This document shows, piece by piece, positions 54,461 through 64,000 of a stretch of 64,000 nucleotides of DNA (position 1 is the first letter of the stretch; each line of letters starts with the position of its first letter). The stretch lies in NCBI GenBank assembly GCA_022414725.1, contig CM039464.1, positions 55,148,879-55,212,878 of the forward strand, read 5' to 3'. The stretch comes from Microglena sp. YARC. Its lineage: Eukaryota > Chlorophyta > Chlorophyceae > Chlamydomonadales > Chlamydomonadaceae. A program made the translations under genes and the position numbers. The notes under the pieces are model-generated. The model did no database searches. It was not told the origin of the DNA and saw only the letters and a program-made list of their open reading frames with translations.

Positions 54461-54589
54461 GCGGATGGAATGGCCTTGAATTCTCGGATTTGTCCAATTG
54501 CTGGCTCGTAACATCTCCATCATCACAGCGACAATGCAATTGCCGTTACGCTCTAGCTTTTGCACCATCACTGACATCTACATTGGGGT
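54232..54589 (+). CDS. Beta-helix protein, first visible exon copies
   Basis: Two partial copies: 54232-54310 (TEARWNALNAQTALTK) and 54433-54589. The second, after CACTCACCAG, reads GNHTRHFTEADGMALNSR, then with an indel NISII, then SFCTITDIYIG before GTAAGT. The pattern of short alternating hydrophobic strands with N-rich turns is that of a right-handed beta-helix, as in pectate-lyase-like proteins. Frames are broken by probable sequencing indels. Confidence 0.45.
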
Positions 54590-54703
54590 GTAAGTTTTTT
54601 TGGTGTAAGGGTGTAGCTGGTGTTTGAATGCCGTTCTGAATGCCGTTCTGTAGCTACTTAAACCTGAAATGCACTTTAAACAAAAATTGACAAAAACTGC
54701 TAG

Positions 54704-54788
54704 ATTCGTAACATCTACATCATCAACAGCGACAACGCCATTGCCCTGTACCTCTCTAGCTTCTGCACCATCACATCTACATCGGGGT
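54704..54788 (+). CDS. Beta-helix exon, better copy
   Basis: After acceptor ACTGCTAG it reads RNIYIINSDNAIALYLSSFC then TITSTSG, donor GTAAGT. It duplicates the end of the previous exon (54525-54589) without the indel. NSDNAIA followed by SSFCTI is a typical beta-helix turn and strand pattern. It appears to lack a codon or so relative to the first copy (DIYIG). Confidence 0.5.
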
Positions 54789-54879
54789 GTAAGTTGTGTT
54801 TCAATTGCCGGGGTATACTAACTATACTAGCTATGTATATATATATATATATACTATACTATAGTACACTATAACTGTA

Positions 54880-55035
54880 CTATGCGATCGCTACCTTTTA
54901 CCCCGTTTTGGCCCAAATTGCCGATATAAGAAACAAAGGCCCTAAAAAACGGTACAAAGCTATAAAAACGCTCCCTGGAGGAGGACTAAAATCAGAAAGA
55001 TGGAATACCCCCGACTTTCAGATTTGAAAAACAAA
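54880..55035 (+). repeat. Dispersed repeat, family G, copy 3
   Basis: GCGATCGCTACCTTTTACCC, TTTTGGCCCAAATTGCCG and CTTTCAGATTTGAAAAA match the copy at 7016. Confidence 0.72.
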
Positions 55036-55139
55036 AACTGCTTCAATGCCGGTCTGAATGCTTACTTCTGTAGCTACTTGAACTTTAAATGAACTTGAAA
55101 AAAACTTGAGCTCGAAAAAACAAATATCGTTATTTTGTA

Positions 55140-56266
55140 AGTTCTTTTGTAACTAAAACAGGAACCCACGCACACTATCTTCAGAACCAGTCATCTTGCC
55201 TTGTCTTTATCATGATTGTTTCTTCCCCCCCCCCCCCCCCCCCCCAAAAAAATAATCTTTGCTTTGTAAGCTCTAACTAAAACAGAAACCCACGCACCCT
55301 ATCTTCGGGAACCCACCACTACATAACCCACCACCAACACACACACCCTACCTTCAGGACCCTTCCTCTTGCTTGTCTTGTGTCAGCTGTTCCTCCGCCC
55401 ACCCCACCCCAACCCCCCAAAAACCCGAATCTTTCTTCGGAAAGTCTGACTAAAAACAGAAACCCAGCCACGTCTACCTTCAGGACCGCCTCTTGCCTTG
55501 TCTTTGTCAGACTGTTCCCCCCGCCCCACCCACCTCACCCCCCAACCCCGAATCTTTCTTCTGAAAGTCTGAGTAAGACAGAAACCACACTCTCTACCTT
55601 CAGGACCCCCCTCGAGGGGCAAGGCATTGACTGCCACCAGGCATCAATGTAAGTGCCTCACAGGAATCTAGTGACCCCCCCCCCCCCCACACACACACAC
55701 ACAGACACACCACACACAAACTCCATCGACCTCACCACCAAACACACGCACCTACCTCCAGGACCCGTCCTCGAGGTGGCAACGGCATTGACTATTTCTT
55801 CCCCCCCACGCCACCCCCACCCCACACCAATCTTGCTTTGGAAGTCGTGCCTAAAACAGAAACACACACACACTCTACCTTCAGAACAGCTTCCTCGAGG
55901 TGATACCGGCATGACTGCAACCATGGCATCAATGTTAGTGTTCACGAAGACATCCTAGTGACCCCCCCCCCCCACACACAACACAAACACACACACACAC
56001 AAACACACGCACACATACTCCATACCCCCATCATCGACCTCTGACCACCAACACACACAACCAATACACACTCTAAAACCCCCATCTACCCCCACCCCCC
56101 CTCCCTACCTTCAGGACCCGTCCTCCGAGGTGACAACGGCATTGACTGCCACCATGGCATAAATGTAAGTGCTTCACAGGACAATCTAGTGACCCCCCCC
56201 CCCCCCCACACACACACACACACACACCCCACACACACAACACCCACCACACACACCTACTTTCAG
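55140..56266 (+). repeat. Arrays of truncated beta-helix exon starts with poly-C and CA tracts
   Basis: 55150-55600 repeats GAATCTTTCTT...AAACAGAAACCCACGC blocks. From 55600, copies of the exon start (CTTCAGGACCCGTCCTCGAG, then ATTGACTGCCACC) are each followed by AATCTAGTGACC or CATCCTAGTGACC, poly-C and (CA)n. Five such truncated copies lie before the intact exon at 56267, and one more at 56594. Confidence 0.85.
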
Positions 56267-56470
56267 GACCCGCCCTCGAGGTGACAACGGCATTGACTGC
56301 CACCATGGCATCAATGTTAAGTGCCTCAAAGACATTCCTAGTGACCAAGTTCCGCATCCAAACCAAATGCTACCACGACGTGGGCGTGTTCAACTACACA
56401 GCGGGAGTGGTGTTTGCTTCTGGATCCGGCATCGACCTCAACATGGACAACCATCGCCTCTACCCGATAT
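56267..56470 (+). CDS. Beta-helix exon, copy 1 (3' end truncated)
   Basis: After CTACTTTCAG it reads (in the TRPRG frame of sister copies) RGDNGIDCHHGIN, a short frame break near 56318, then ILVTKFRIQTKCYHDVGVFN, YTAGVVFASGSGIDLNMDNH, RLYP, where it passes into a CA-rich array. GIDCHHGI and DxxNHR turns match pectate-lyase-superfamily beta-helices. Confidence 0.5.
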
Positions 56471-56754
56471 CTCTATCACACACACACACAAACACACGCA
56501 CCACACATACTCCATTAACCCCATCGACCTCACACCAACACACACAACCAATACATCACTTCTAACCCCCCATCTACCCCACCACCCCTCCCTACTTCAG
56601 GACCCCGTCCTCGAGTGACAACTGGCATTGACTGCCACCATGGCATAAATGTAAGTGCTTCACAGGACATCCTAGTGACCCCCCCCCCCCCCCCCCCCCC
56701 CCACACACACCACACACACACACACACACCCACACACACACACCCTACCTTCAG

Positions 56755-56996
56755 GACCGCCCTCGAGGTGAAACCGGCATTGACTGCCACCATGGATCAA
56801 TGTAAGTGCCTCACAAGACATCTAGTGACCAAGTTCCGCATTAAAAAATTTTTCCAAACCAAATGCTACCACGACGTGGGCGTGTTCACTACACAGCGGA
56901 GTGTGTTTGCTTCTGGATCCGGCATCGACCTCAACATGGACAACCATCGCCTCTACCCGTACGGGACGTTGTGGACGAACATCAATGTTGGAGCAG
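56755..56996 (+). CDS. Beta-helix exon, copy 2 (reaches the true donor)
   Basis: Same exon with several indels: acceptor CTACCTTCAG, then CYHDVGVF, GSGIDLNMDNHRLYPYGTLW and TNINVGAG, split before donor GTCAGT. Its end joins in phase to the exon at 60646 (G then TRPFDSSG). HRxYPYGxLWTNIxVGxGTR is a motif I recall from algal and bacterial pectate-lyase-like proteins; this is from memory, not a search. Confidence 0.5.
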
Positions 56997-57096
56997 GTCA
57001 GTGATGGTGTGCCCCACACTACGCACAAGCACCACACACACTGCCCACCACACCAACACCACCACACACCACACACACACACACACATACCACATA

Positions 57097-57740
57097 CCAC
57101 AACGTGGGCGTGTCAACTACACAGCGGAGTGGTGTTTGCTTCTGGATCCGGCATCGACCTCACATGGACAACCATCGCTCTACCGTACGGGACGTTGTGG
57201 ACAAACATTAATGTTGGAGCAGGTCAGTGATGGTGTTTCCCAAACACAGCCACACACCACACACACACCAACCCCACCCCACCCACCCTAAACACCCACC
57301 CACTACCCCACCCACCCACCCCACACACACACACACACACCCTTTCATTTCTCCCATTTTGACCTCAACAAATGGACAAAACATTCGCCTTGAACCCATA
57401 CGGACGTCGTGGAAGAATATCAATGTTGAGCAGGTCAGTGCCCCCACACATCCACACCACACACCAACACTCCACACATTGACCCCCACACCAAAAACAG
57501 AAAAACACTCCACACACACACACATACACACACATACCACCACACATGCAACACCCCAAACACACCCCACCCCGCCCACAAACACCCCACACTTCCCCCC
57601 CACCACAACCCCCCCCACACACACACACCACACACACCACACACACACACTACAAACCACACACACAACACACACACACCACTCCATACTCCATACCCCC
57701 CATCGACCTCAACATGGGGGGGGGGGGGGGGGGACAGGGG
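57097..57740 (+). repeat. Truncated beta-helix exon copies and CA-rich tracts
   Basis: 57097-57226 and 57355-57437 repeat the end of the exon (TACGGGACGTTGTGGAC and AATGTTGGAGCAGGTCAGTG) including its donor, with deletions. 57240-57705 is mostly (CA)n, CCACCC and poly-G. Confidence 0.8.
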
Positions 57741-60645
57741 TAGCCAAATGGGCTAAAAATGAACCCGCCCAATTTCACAGCATTTCTTCGCTATGGCATT
57801 GCAAGAACTCAAACTTTTGATAGCAGTGAACTTTACATATAGTCCAGGGGTAGCCAAATAGGCTATAGGGGACTGCGCAACCTCGATCCAGGAGGGGCTA
57901 ATACAAAAACAAGTACTGATGAACTGAACATTTTATTTGATGTGGCATTGCAGGAACTCGGCCTTTTGATAGCAGTGGACTTTACATATAGTCCAGGGGT
58001 AGCCAAATAGGCTATGCAGACCTGCCCAATCTCAGCATGTCTTCTCCATGTTATTGCAGGAACTCGGCCTTTTGATAGCAGTAGCAGTGGACTGTACATA
58101 TGTAGTCCAGGGGGAGCCAAATAGGCCATGAGGGGCCTGCCCAACCCCAAGCATTCTTCTCCATGGCATTGCAGGAACTCGGCCTTTTGATAGCAGTAGC
58201 AGTGGACTTTACATAAAGTCAAGGGGTAGCCAAATAGGCTATGCAGACCTGCCCAATCTCAGCATTTCTTCTCCATGTAATTTCAGGAACTCAGCCTTTT
58301 GATAGCAGTAGCAGTGGACTGTTACCATATGTAGTCCAGGGGATCCAAATAAAGCTATAGGCCTGCCCAATCTCAGCATGTCTTCTCCATGGCATTGCAG
58401 GAACTGCGGCCTTTTTGATAGAGTAGCAGTGGACTTTACATAAAGTCAAGGGGTAGCCAAATAGGCTATGCAGACCTGCCCAATCTCAGCATTTCTTCTC
58501 CATGTAATTTCAGGAACTCAGCCTTTTGATAGCAGTAGCAGTGGACTGTACATATGTAGTCCAGGGGGAACCAAATAAGCTATAGGGGCCTGCCCAATCT
58601 CAGCATGTCTTCTCCATGGCATTGCAGGAACTCGGCCTTTTGATAGCAGTAGCAGTGGACTTTACATAAAGTCCAGGGGTAGCCAAATAGGCTATGCAGA
58701 CCTGCCCAATCTCAGCATGTCTTCTCCATGTTATTGCGGGAACTCGGCCTTTTGCTAGCAGTAGCAGTGGACTGTACATATGTAGTCCAGGGGGAACCAA
58801 ATAAGCTATAGGGGCCTGCCCAACCTCCGTATTTCTTCTCCATGGCATCGCAGGAACTCAGCCTTTTGCCAGCAGTAGCAGTGGGCTGTACATATATAGT
58901 CCTGGGGTAGCCAAATAGGCTGTAGAGACCTTCCCAATCTCAGCATTCCTTCTTCATGGCATCGCAGGATTTCAGCCTTTTGATAGCAGTAGCAGTGGAC
59001 TGCACAAAACAAGCACTGATGAACTAAACATTTGATTTGATGGGGCATTGCAGGAACTCGGTTTTTTGACAGCAGTGGACTTTACATATAGTCCAGGGGT
59101 AGGCAAATAGGCTATAGGGGCCTGCCCAATCTCAGCATTTCTTCTCCATGGCATCGCAGGAACTAGGCCTTTTGATAGCAGTAGCAGTGGACTGTACATA
59201 TGTAGTCCAGGGGGGGGCCAAATAGGCTATACATGGGGGGCTGCTGAACCTGGATTCAGTAGGGGCTATTACTACAACAAGCACTGAAGAATAATAAATA
59301 AAAATAAATAAAAATGGGAAAAACTGATACATACTGATAAAAAGGGGGCTAACACTAAAAACACAAGCACTGAACAAAAATAAATAAAAATAATAAAAAT
59401 TTGAAAAAACTGATATATACTGATAAAAAGGGGGCTAATACTAAAAACACAAGCACTGATGAACTGGGCCCCGACAAATCTCGAACTCAATTCACCCCAT
59501 CCACACCCCCACCCATCCACCCACCACCCACGTAATTGCCTCTGCTCATTCACCCCACCCCCACACCCACGTTATTCCCTCGGCCTCAATGCAGGTACTC
59601 ACCTGTACATGCCAGGCATGCTAACGTCCGAGACCATGAAGCACCGACAGCAATAGGGGGGGCTAATACAAAAACAAGCACTGATAAATTCTTTAAAACA
59701 ACTGGAAAATATATTTGTAAACTGCTAATACTAAAAACACAAGCACTGATGAACTGGGCTCCAACAAATCATTTGATTTGATGTGGCATTGCAGGAACTC
59801 GGCCTTTTGATAGCAGTAGTAGTGGACTGTACATATATAGTCCATGGGCAGCCAAATAGGCTATAGGGGCCTGCCCAATCTAGATTCAGGAGGGGCTAAT
59901 ACAAAACCAAGCACTGAAAAATACTAAAACAACTGATATGTTTATGTATATATACGGAAAATGTTAGCTACTAAAAACACAAGCACTGATGAACTGGGCC
60001 CCAACAATTGAAATTGAAATTGAAATTGTTACATCCGTGTAATACCGTTACTCACAGGACGTGAAGTTAAGGACACCATAGCGTAAGCCGGAGCTAGCTA
60101 GGGCCCCAACAAAGCATTTGATTTAATATGGCATCGCAGGAACTCGGCCTTTTGATAGCAGTAGCAGTGGACAGTACTTATTGTCCAGGGGGAGCCAAAT
60201 AGGCTAAAGGGGGGATCTGCCCAAACCTCATTTCAGTAGGAGCTGGTACAACAACAAGCTGGTACAACAAAAAGCACTGATGAACTGGACATTTGCCGTA
60301 AGGTGGCATTGCAGGATATCAACCATTTGAGTGCAGTGGACTTTACATATATAGTCCAGGGCTAGCCAAAAAGCTATAGGGCCTGCCCAACCTCGATTCA
60401 GGAGGGGCTAATACTGCAACAAGCACTGATGAACTGGGCCCCAACAAATCATATGATCATATGTAATATAATTACGCTATAAAACTTTATTATAGCTTTT
60501 ATAGCCTCTTAAAGGTTTTTAGGGCCAATTGCGAGTGGAGGGGGGGGGGGGGGGGGGGGGGCTGCTGAATATTTTAAAAACTGTTAAATACCCAAGCATG
60601 ATGAACTGGCCCAACAAATCATTTGATTTAATAATGGCATTGCAG
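57741..60645 (+). repeat. Array carrying the next beta-helix acceptor plus repeat F
   Basis: About 18 units. Each has GCATTGCAGGAACTCGGCCT and TTTTGATAGCAGTGGAC, a copy of the acceptor and start of the exon at 60646, followed by family F sequence (AGTCCAGGGGTAGCCAAATA). Units in 57950-58860 are the most regular. 59280-59500 inserts a duplicated AAATAAATAAAAATGG-rich segment. Confidence 0.92.
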
Positions 60646-60765
60646 GAACTCGGCCTTTTGATAGCAGTGGACTTTACATATGGGGCCCCATGGCAGGCGC
60701 CTTCACAACCTTCTGGAACATTCGGCGCAACGTCGAAGACTTTGCCATGGATCGAGGGCCTCCAG
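60646..60765 (+). CDS. Beta-helix exon (FWNIR segment)
   Basis: Forty codons after TGGCATTGCAG: TRPFDSSGLYIWGPMAGAFT then TFWNIRRNVEDFAMDRGPPG, donor GTAACT. The first base completes the Gly codon of the previous exon. TRPFDSSG...TTFWNIR continues the beta-helix family pattern. Clean sequence with no indels, far enough from the gap. Confidence 0.6.
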
Positions 60766-61795
60766 GTAACTTGAACTTGAACTTTGTTACTTCTATGTGG
60801 ACTAGCCTGCTTTGGGTTAAGCTGAATAGCCAGGTAGCTACCTAGAAGCTGGAAGTTAAAGGTGCAATGTCAGAGACGTTGCCATCGATCAAGGGCCTCC
60901 AGGTAACTTGAACTTGAACTTTGTTACAGTGCTAGAGAAGCTACCTAGAAGCTGGAAGTTAAAGGTACAGCGTTGGATATTTTGCAATCGATCAAGGGCC
61001 TCCAGGTAATTTAAACTTGAACTTTGTTACAGTGCTAGGGAAGCTATCTAGAAGCTGGAAGTTAAAGGTGCAGCGTCGGAGACTTTGCCATCGATTAAGG
61101 GCCTCCAGATAATTTGAGCTTGAACTTTGTAACAGTGCTAGAGAAGTGACTTTGCCAGCTTCTAGGTTACCTAGCCTGCTTTGGGCTAGGTTGAATAGCC
61201 AGGTAGCTAGCTAGAAGCTACCTAGAAGCTGAATAGCCAGGTATGGAAGCTAGCTAGAAGCTGGAAGTAAAAGGTGCAACGTTAAATACTTTGACATGGA
61301 TTTGAACTTTAACTGGTGATTTAAACTTTAACTGGTGTTTTGAACTTTAACTTTGTAACAGTGCTAGAGAAGTGACTAGGCCAGATTCTAAGTGAGCTTG
61401 CCTGCTTTGGGTTGGTCTTGAAAGCGAGGTACCTACCTAGAAGCTACCTACAAGCTGGAAAGAAAAGGTGCAATGTTGGAGACTTTGCCTCATATCAAGG
61501 CCCTCCAGGTAACTTGAACTTGAACTTTGTTACAGTACTAGAGAAGCTACCTAGAAGCTGGAAGTTAAAGGTGCAGCGTTGGATATTTTGCCATCGATCA
61601 AGGCCCTCCAGGTAACTTGAACTTGAACTTTGTTACAGTACTAGAGAAGTGGCTATGCTTTGGGTTAGGCTGAATAGCCAGGTGGAGAAGCTACCTAGAA
61701 GCTGGAAACAAAAGGCGCAATGTTGGAGACTTTGCCTCATATCAAGGCCCTCCAGGTACCTTGAACTTTGTAACAGTGCTAGAGAAGTGACTATG
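60766..61795 (+). repeat. Array carrying the exon end and donor of the FWNIR exon
   Basis: Seven to eight units include GACTTTGCCATCGATCAAGG and GCCTCCAGGTAACTTGAAC, copies of the exon end and its donor, followed by GAAGCTACCTAGAAGCTGG. A last copy stands at 62755-62795. Confidence 0.9.
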
Positions 61796-62812
61796 CCACA
61801 CCGACTATGCCAGCTGTTAGGTGGACTAGCCAAGCCAAGCCAAACCAAGTGACTATGCCAGCTGTTAGGTGGACAAGCCAAGCCAAGCCAAACCAAGTGA
61901 CTATGCCAGCTGTTAAGTGGACTAGCCAAGCCAAGCCAAACCAAGTGACTATGCCAGCTGTTTGGTGGACAAGCCAAGCCAAACCAAGTGACTATGCCAG
62001 CTGTTAGGTGGACAAGCCAAGCCAAACCAAGTGACTATGCCAGCTGTTAGGTGGACTAGCCAAGCCAAGCCAAACCAAGTGACTATGCCAGCTGTTAGGT
62101 GGACTAGCCAAGCCAAGCCAAACCAAGTGACTATGCCAGCTGTTTGGTGGACTAGCCAAGCCAAGCCAAACCAAGTGACTATGCCAGCTGTTTGGTGGAT
62201 TAGCCAAGCCAAGCCAAACCAAGTGACTATGCCAGCTGTTTGGTGGACTAGCCAAGCCAAGCCAAACCAAGTGACTATGCCAGCTGTTAGGTGGACTAGC
62301 CAAGCCAAGCCAAACCAAGTGACTATGCCAGCTGTTAGGTGGACTAGCCAAGCCAAGCCAAACCAAGTGACTATGCCAGCTGTTTGGTGGATTAGCCAAG
62401 CCAAGCCAAACCAAGTGACTATGCCAGCTGTTTGGTGGACTAGCCAAGCCAAGACAAACCAAGTGACTATGCCAGCTGTTAGGTGGACTAGCCAGGCCAA
62501 GCCAAACTAAGTGACTATGCTGGCTTCCAGGAGCACTAGCCAAGCCAAGCCAAACTAACTGACTATTCCAGCTTCTAGGTGGACGAGCCTGCTTTGGGTT
62601 AGGCTGAATAGCCAGGTAGAGAAGCTACCTAGAAACTGAATAGCCAGTATGAGAAGCTACCTAGAAGGTGGAAATGCCAGGTAGAGAAGCTACCTAGAAG
62701 CTGAATAGCCAGGCAAAGAAGCTACCTAGAAGCCGGAAATAAAAAGGTTCAACGTCGGATACTGTGCCATGGATCGAGGGCCTCCAGGTAATTTGAACTT
62801 TAACATTGTAAC
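61796..62812 (+). repeat. 48-bp minisatellite
   Basis: About 15 units of GACTATGCCAGCTGTTAGGT then GGACTAGCCAAGCCAAGCCA. From 62560 it returns to GAAGCTACCTAGAAGCTG units. Since 48 is a multiple of three, open frames exist in all phases; none is a gene. Confidence 0.93.
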
Positions 62813-63007
62813 CAGGGTACTTCAAATGGCCAAATTTGCCAGCGCTTTAGCGCACTTGAAAACAAAAAAACTGCGCTTTGTAGTGCAAAAAGCGCAAAAA
62901 TTGCTTGCAGCGCCCACAAGGGGTTGCAAAAAACTGCGCTTAAAGCACAGAGGGGGTCAAAAAGTCAGCGCTCAAAAGCGCAAAAGCGCGCGCTTTGTGT
63001 TACCCGG
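62813..63007 (-). mobile_element. hAT-like MITE, family C, copy 4
   Basis: CAGGGTACTTC to GTGTTACCCGG with a perfect target duplication ATTGTAAC (62805-62812 and 63008-63015). Orientation is opposite to the other three copies. Inserted in the tandem array. Confidence 0.88.
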
Positions 63008-63042
63008 ATTGTAACATTGATAGAGAAGTGACTATGCCAGCT

Positions 63043-63238
63043 ATACATTGGTCTAGTGGTAGACGATATCACTTTGAGGACGAAGAGTCGGGGGTTCGGT
63101 TCCCCCTACGGTCGCTCTTAGCGTTGCAGGTCGTTGTCAACCGCGATGGTAGCTTGTCCAGTTGAGGTAGAAGACCGCTCTCTACCCGCGTACGATGGGT
63201 TCCCTTAACACCACGCCCCACCAGGCGTGATCATTACC
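63043..63238 (+). mobile_element. tRNA-derived SINE, copy 3, with complete head
   Basis: A perfect A box TGGTCTAGTGG at 63049 and a near B box GGTTCGGTTCC with a 5-bp T stem (GGGGG/CCCCC) lie in the first 70 bp. The body matches copies 1 and 2 and ends GCGTGATCATTACC. Flanks GACTATGCCAGCT and GTCTATGCCGGCT agree at 11 of 13. The head is not a functional tRNA: no acceptor stem is seen. Confidence 0.8.
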
Positions 63239-63333
63239 TTTGTCTATGCCGGCTGCTAGTTTAACTAGCCTGCTATGGGTTTGGCTAACCAGCCAGCTAG
63301 CTACCTAGAAGCTAGCTAGAAGCTGGATATAAA

Positions 63334-63491
63334 TAGGGGTCGGCAACATGATATCATATGATATCATGTCATCATATGAAATATCATATGATGCCGGCGG
63401 TCTGACTAGGTAAATTTGGCCTGGGGCACCACACCATATGATACTAAATCAAATGATTGTTGTATGATATCATATGATTTGCCGTTCCCTA
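63334..63491. mobile_element. hAT-like MITE, family D, copy 5
   Basis: TAGGGGTCGGCAA to TTGCCGTTCCCTA, 158 bp, with a perfect target duplication GATATAAA (63326-63333 and 63492-63499). Confidence 0.88.
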
Positions 63492-63569
63492 GATATAAAA
63501 GGTGCAACGTTGGAGACTTCAACATCGATCGAGGGCATCTAGGTGCTTTCGAATTGTTATAAATGCTAG

Positions 63570-64000
63570 GGCAGGGTATGACTTCTGATCCGAATTATCT
63601 TACGCATGTGTTTGTAATGGCGCGCAGGTGCATGTTATGACTACTGCTATAAATGATACCACGCATGTGTTTGTAATGGCGCGCAGGTGCATGTTATGAC
63701 TACTGCTATAAACGATACCACGCATGCGTTTGTAATGGCGCGCAGGTGCATGTTATGACTACTGCTATAAATGATACCACGCATGTGTTTGTAATGGCGT
63801 GCAGGTGCATGTTATGACTACTGCTATAAATGATACCACGCATGTGTTTGTAATGGCGCGCAGGTGCATGTTATGACTACTGCTATAAACGATACCACGC
63901 ATGCGTTTGTAATGGCGCGCAGGTGCATGTTATTACTACTGCTATAAATGATACCACGCATGCGTTTTTAATGCCGTGCATGTTATGACTACTGATATAA
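63570..64000 (+). repeat. 59-bp minisatellite running off the window
   Basis: Six to seven units of ATAAATGATACCACGCATGT then AATGGCGCGCAGGTGCATGT. Each unit holds a GCGCGCAG that could be a splice acceptor, but the exon it would serve is beyond the window. Confidence 0.9.

Noticed and set aside
55658..57687. Minus-strand Cys/Val/Gly-rich frames
   Set aside because: They are antisense translations of CA and C tracts.
61796..62543. Frames of 160-183 codons on both strands
   Set aside because: They translate a 48-bp minisatellite (multiple of three) and show identical repeats in all phases.
63043..63115. Functional tRNA gene
   Set aside because: A box and T arm are present, but no acceptor stem or clear anticodon arm is seen, and the sequence continues into a SINE body with flanking target duplications.

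Overview
This is a window of a large, repeat-rich eukaryotic nuclear genome. The genes have GT-AG introns, and nothing looks bacterial. A polycystin (ciliary cation channel) gene suggests a flagellated organism. CCCTAAA/TTTAGGG-type telomere-like motifs in introns fit a green alga, but the species cannot be fixed from sequence alone. The scaffold holds a 1000-N gap (49699-50698). Small insertions and deletions become frequent on both sides of that gap, which suggests an uncorrected long-read assembly there. Frames between about 43 and 58 kb should therefore be read with caution.

Layout. (1) 1.4-18.5 kb, plus strand: sixteen exons of a polycystin-2-like channel, 5' end outside the window. Exon phases join at every junction but one. 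The introns hold a truncated LINE, a compound GAT microsatellite, MITEs, a SINE and minisatellites. (2) 18.5-27.2 kb: no convincing gene; dispersed repeats and simple-sequence tracts. (3) 27.2-33.6 kb, minus strand: a small gene start, an intron full of pseudo-exons, and a long Pro/Ser/Ala-rich repeat region. (4) 34.8-38.1 kb, minus strand: a SWIM zinc-finger exon followed by tandemly duplicated acidic exons. (5) 38.1-49.7 kb: an 87-bp satellite of about 130 copies derived from the start of the SWIM exon. (6) 50.7-62.8 kb, plus strand: exons of a pectate-lyase-like beta-helix protein buried in tandem arrays. (7) 62.8-64 kb: three mobile elements and a 59-bp tandem array.

The most unusual feature is shared by all three gene regions. 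Many intronic minisatellites have a unit that contains the neighbouring splice acceptor or donor plus a short stretch of the adjoining exon. At least ten arrays follow this rule, from simple duplications to the 11.6-kb satellite. Several families of short elements with 8-bp target duplications (hAT-like MITEs) and a tRNA-derived SINE are also defined here by their own insertion scars, including one nested insertion.
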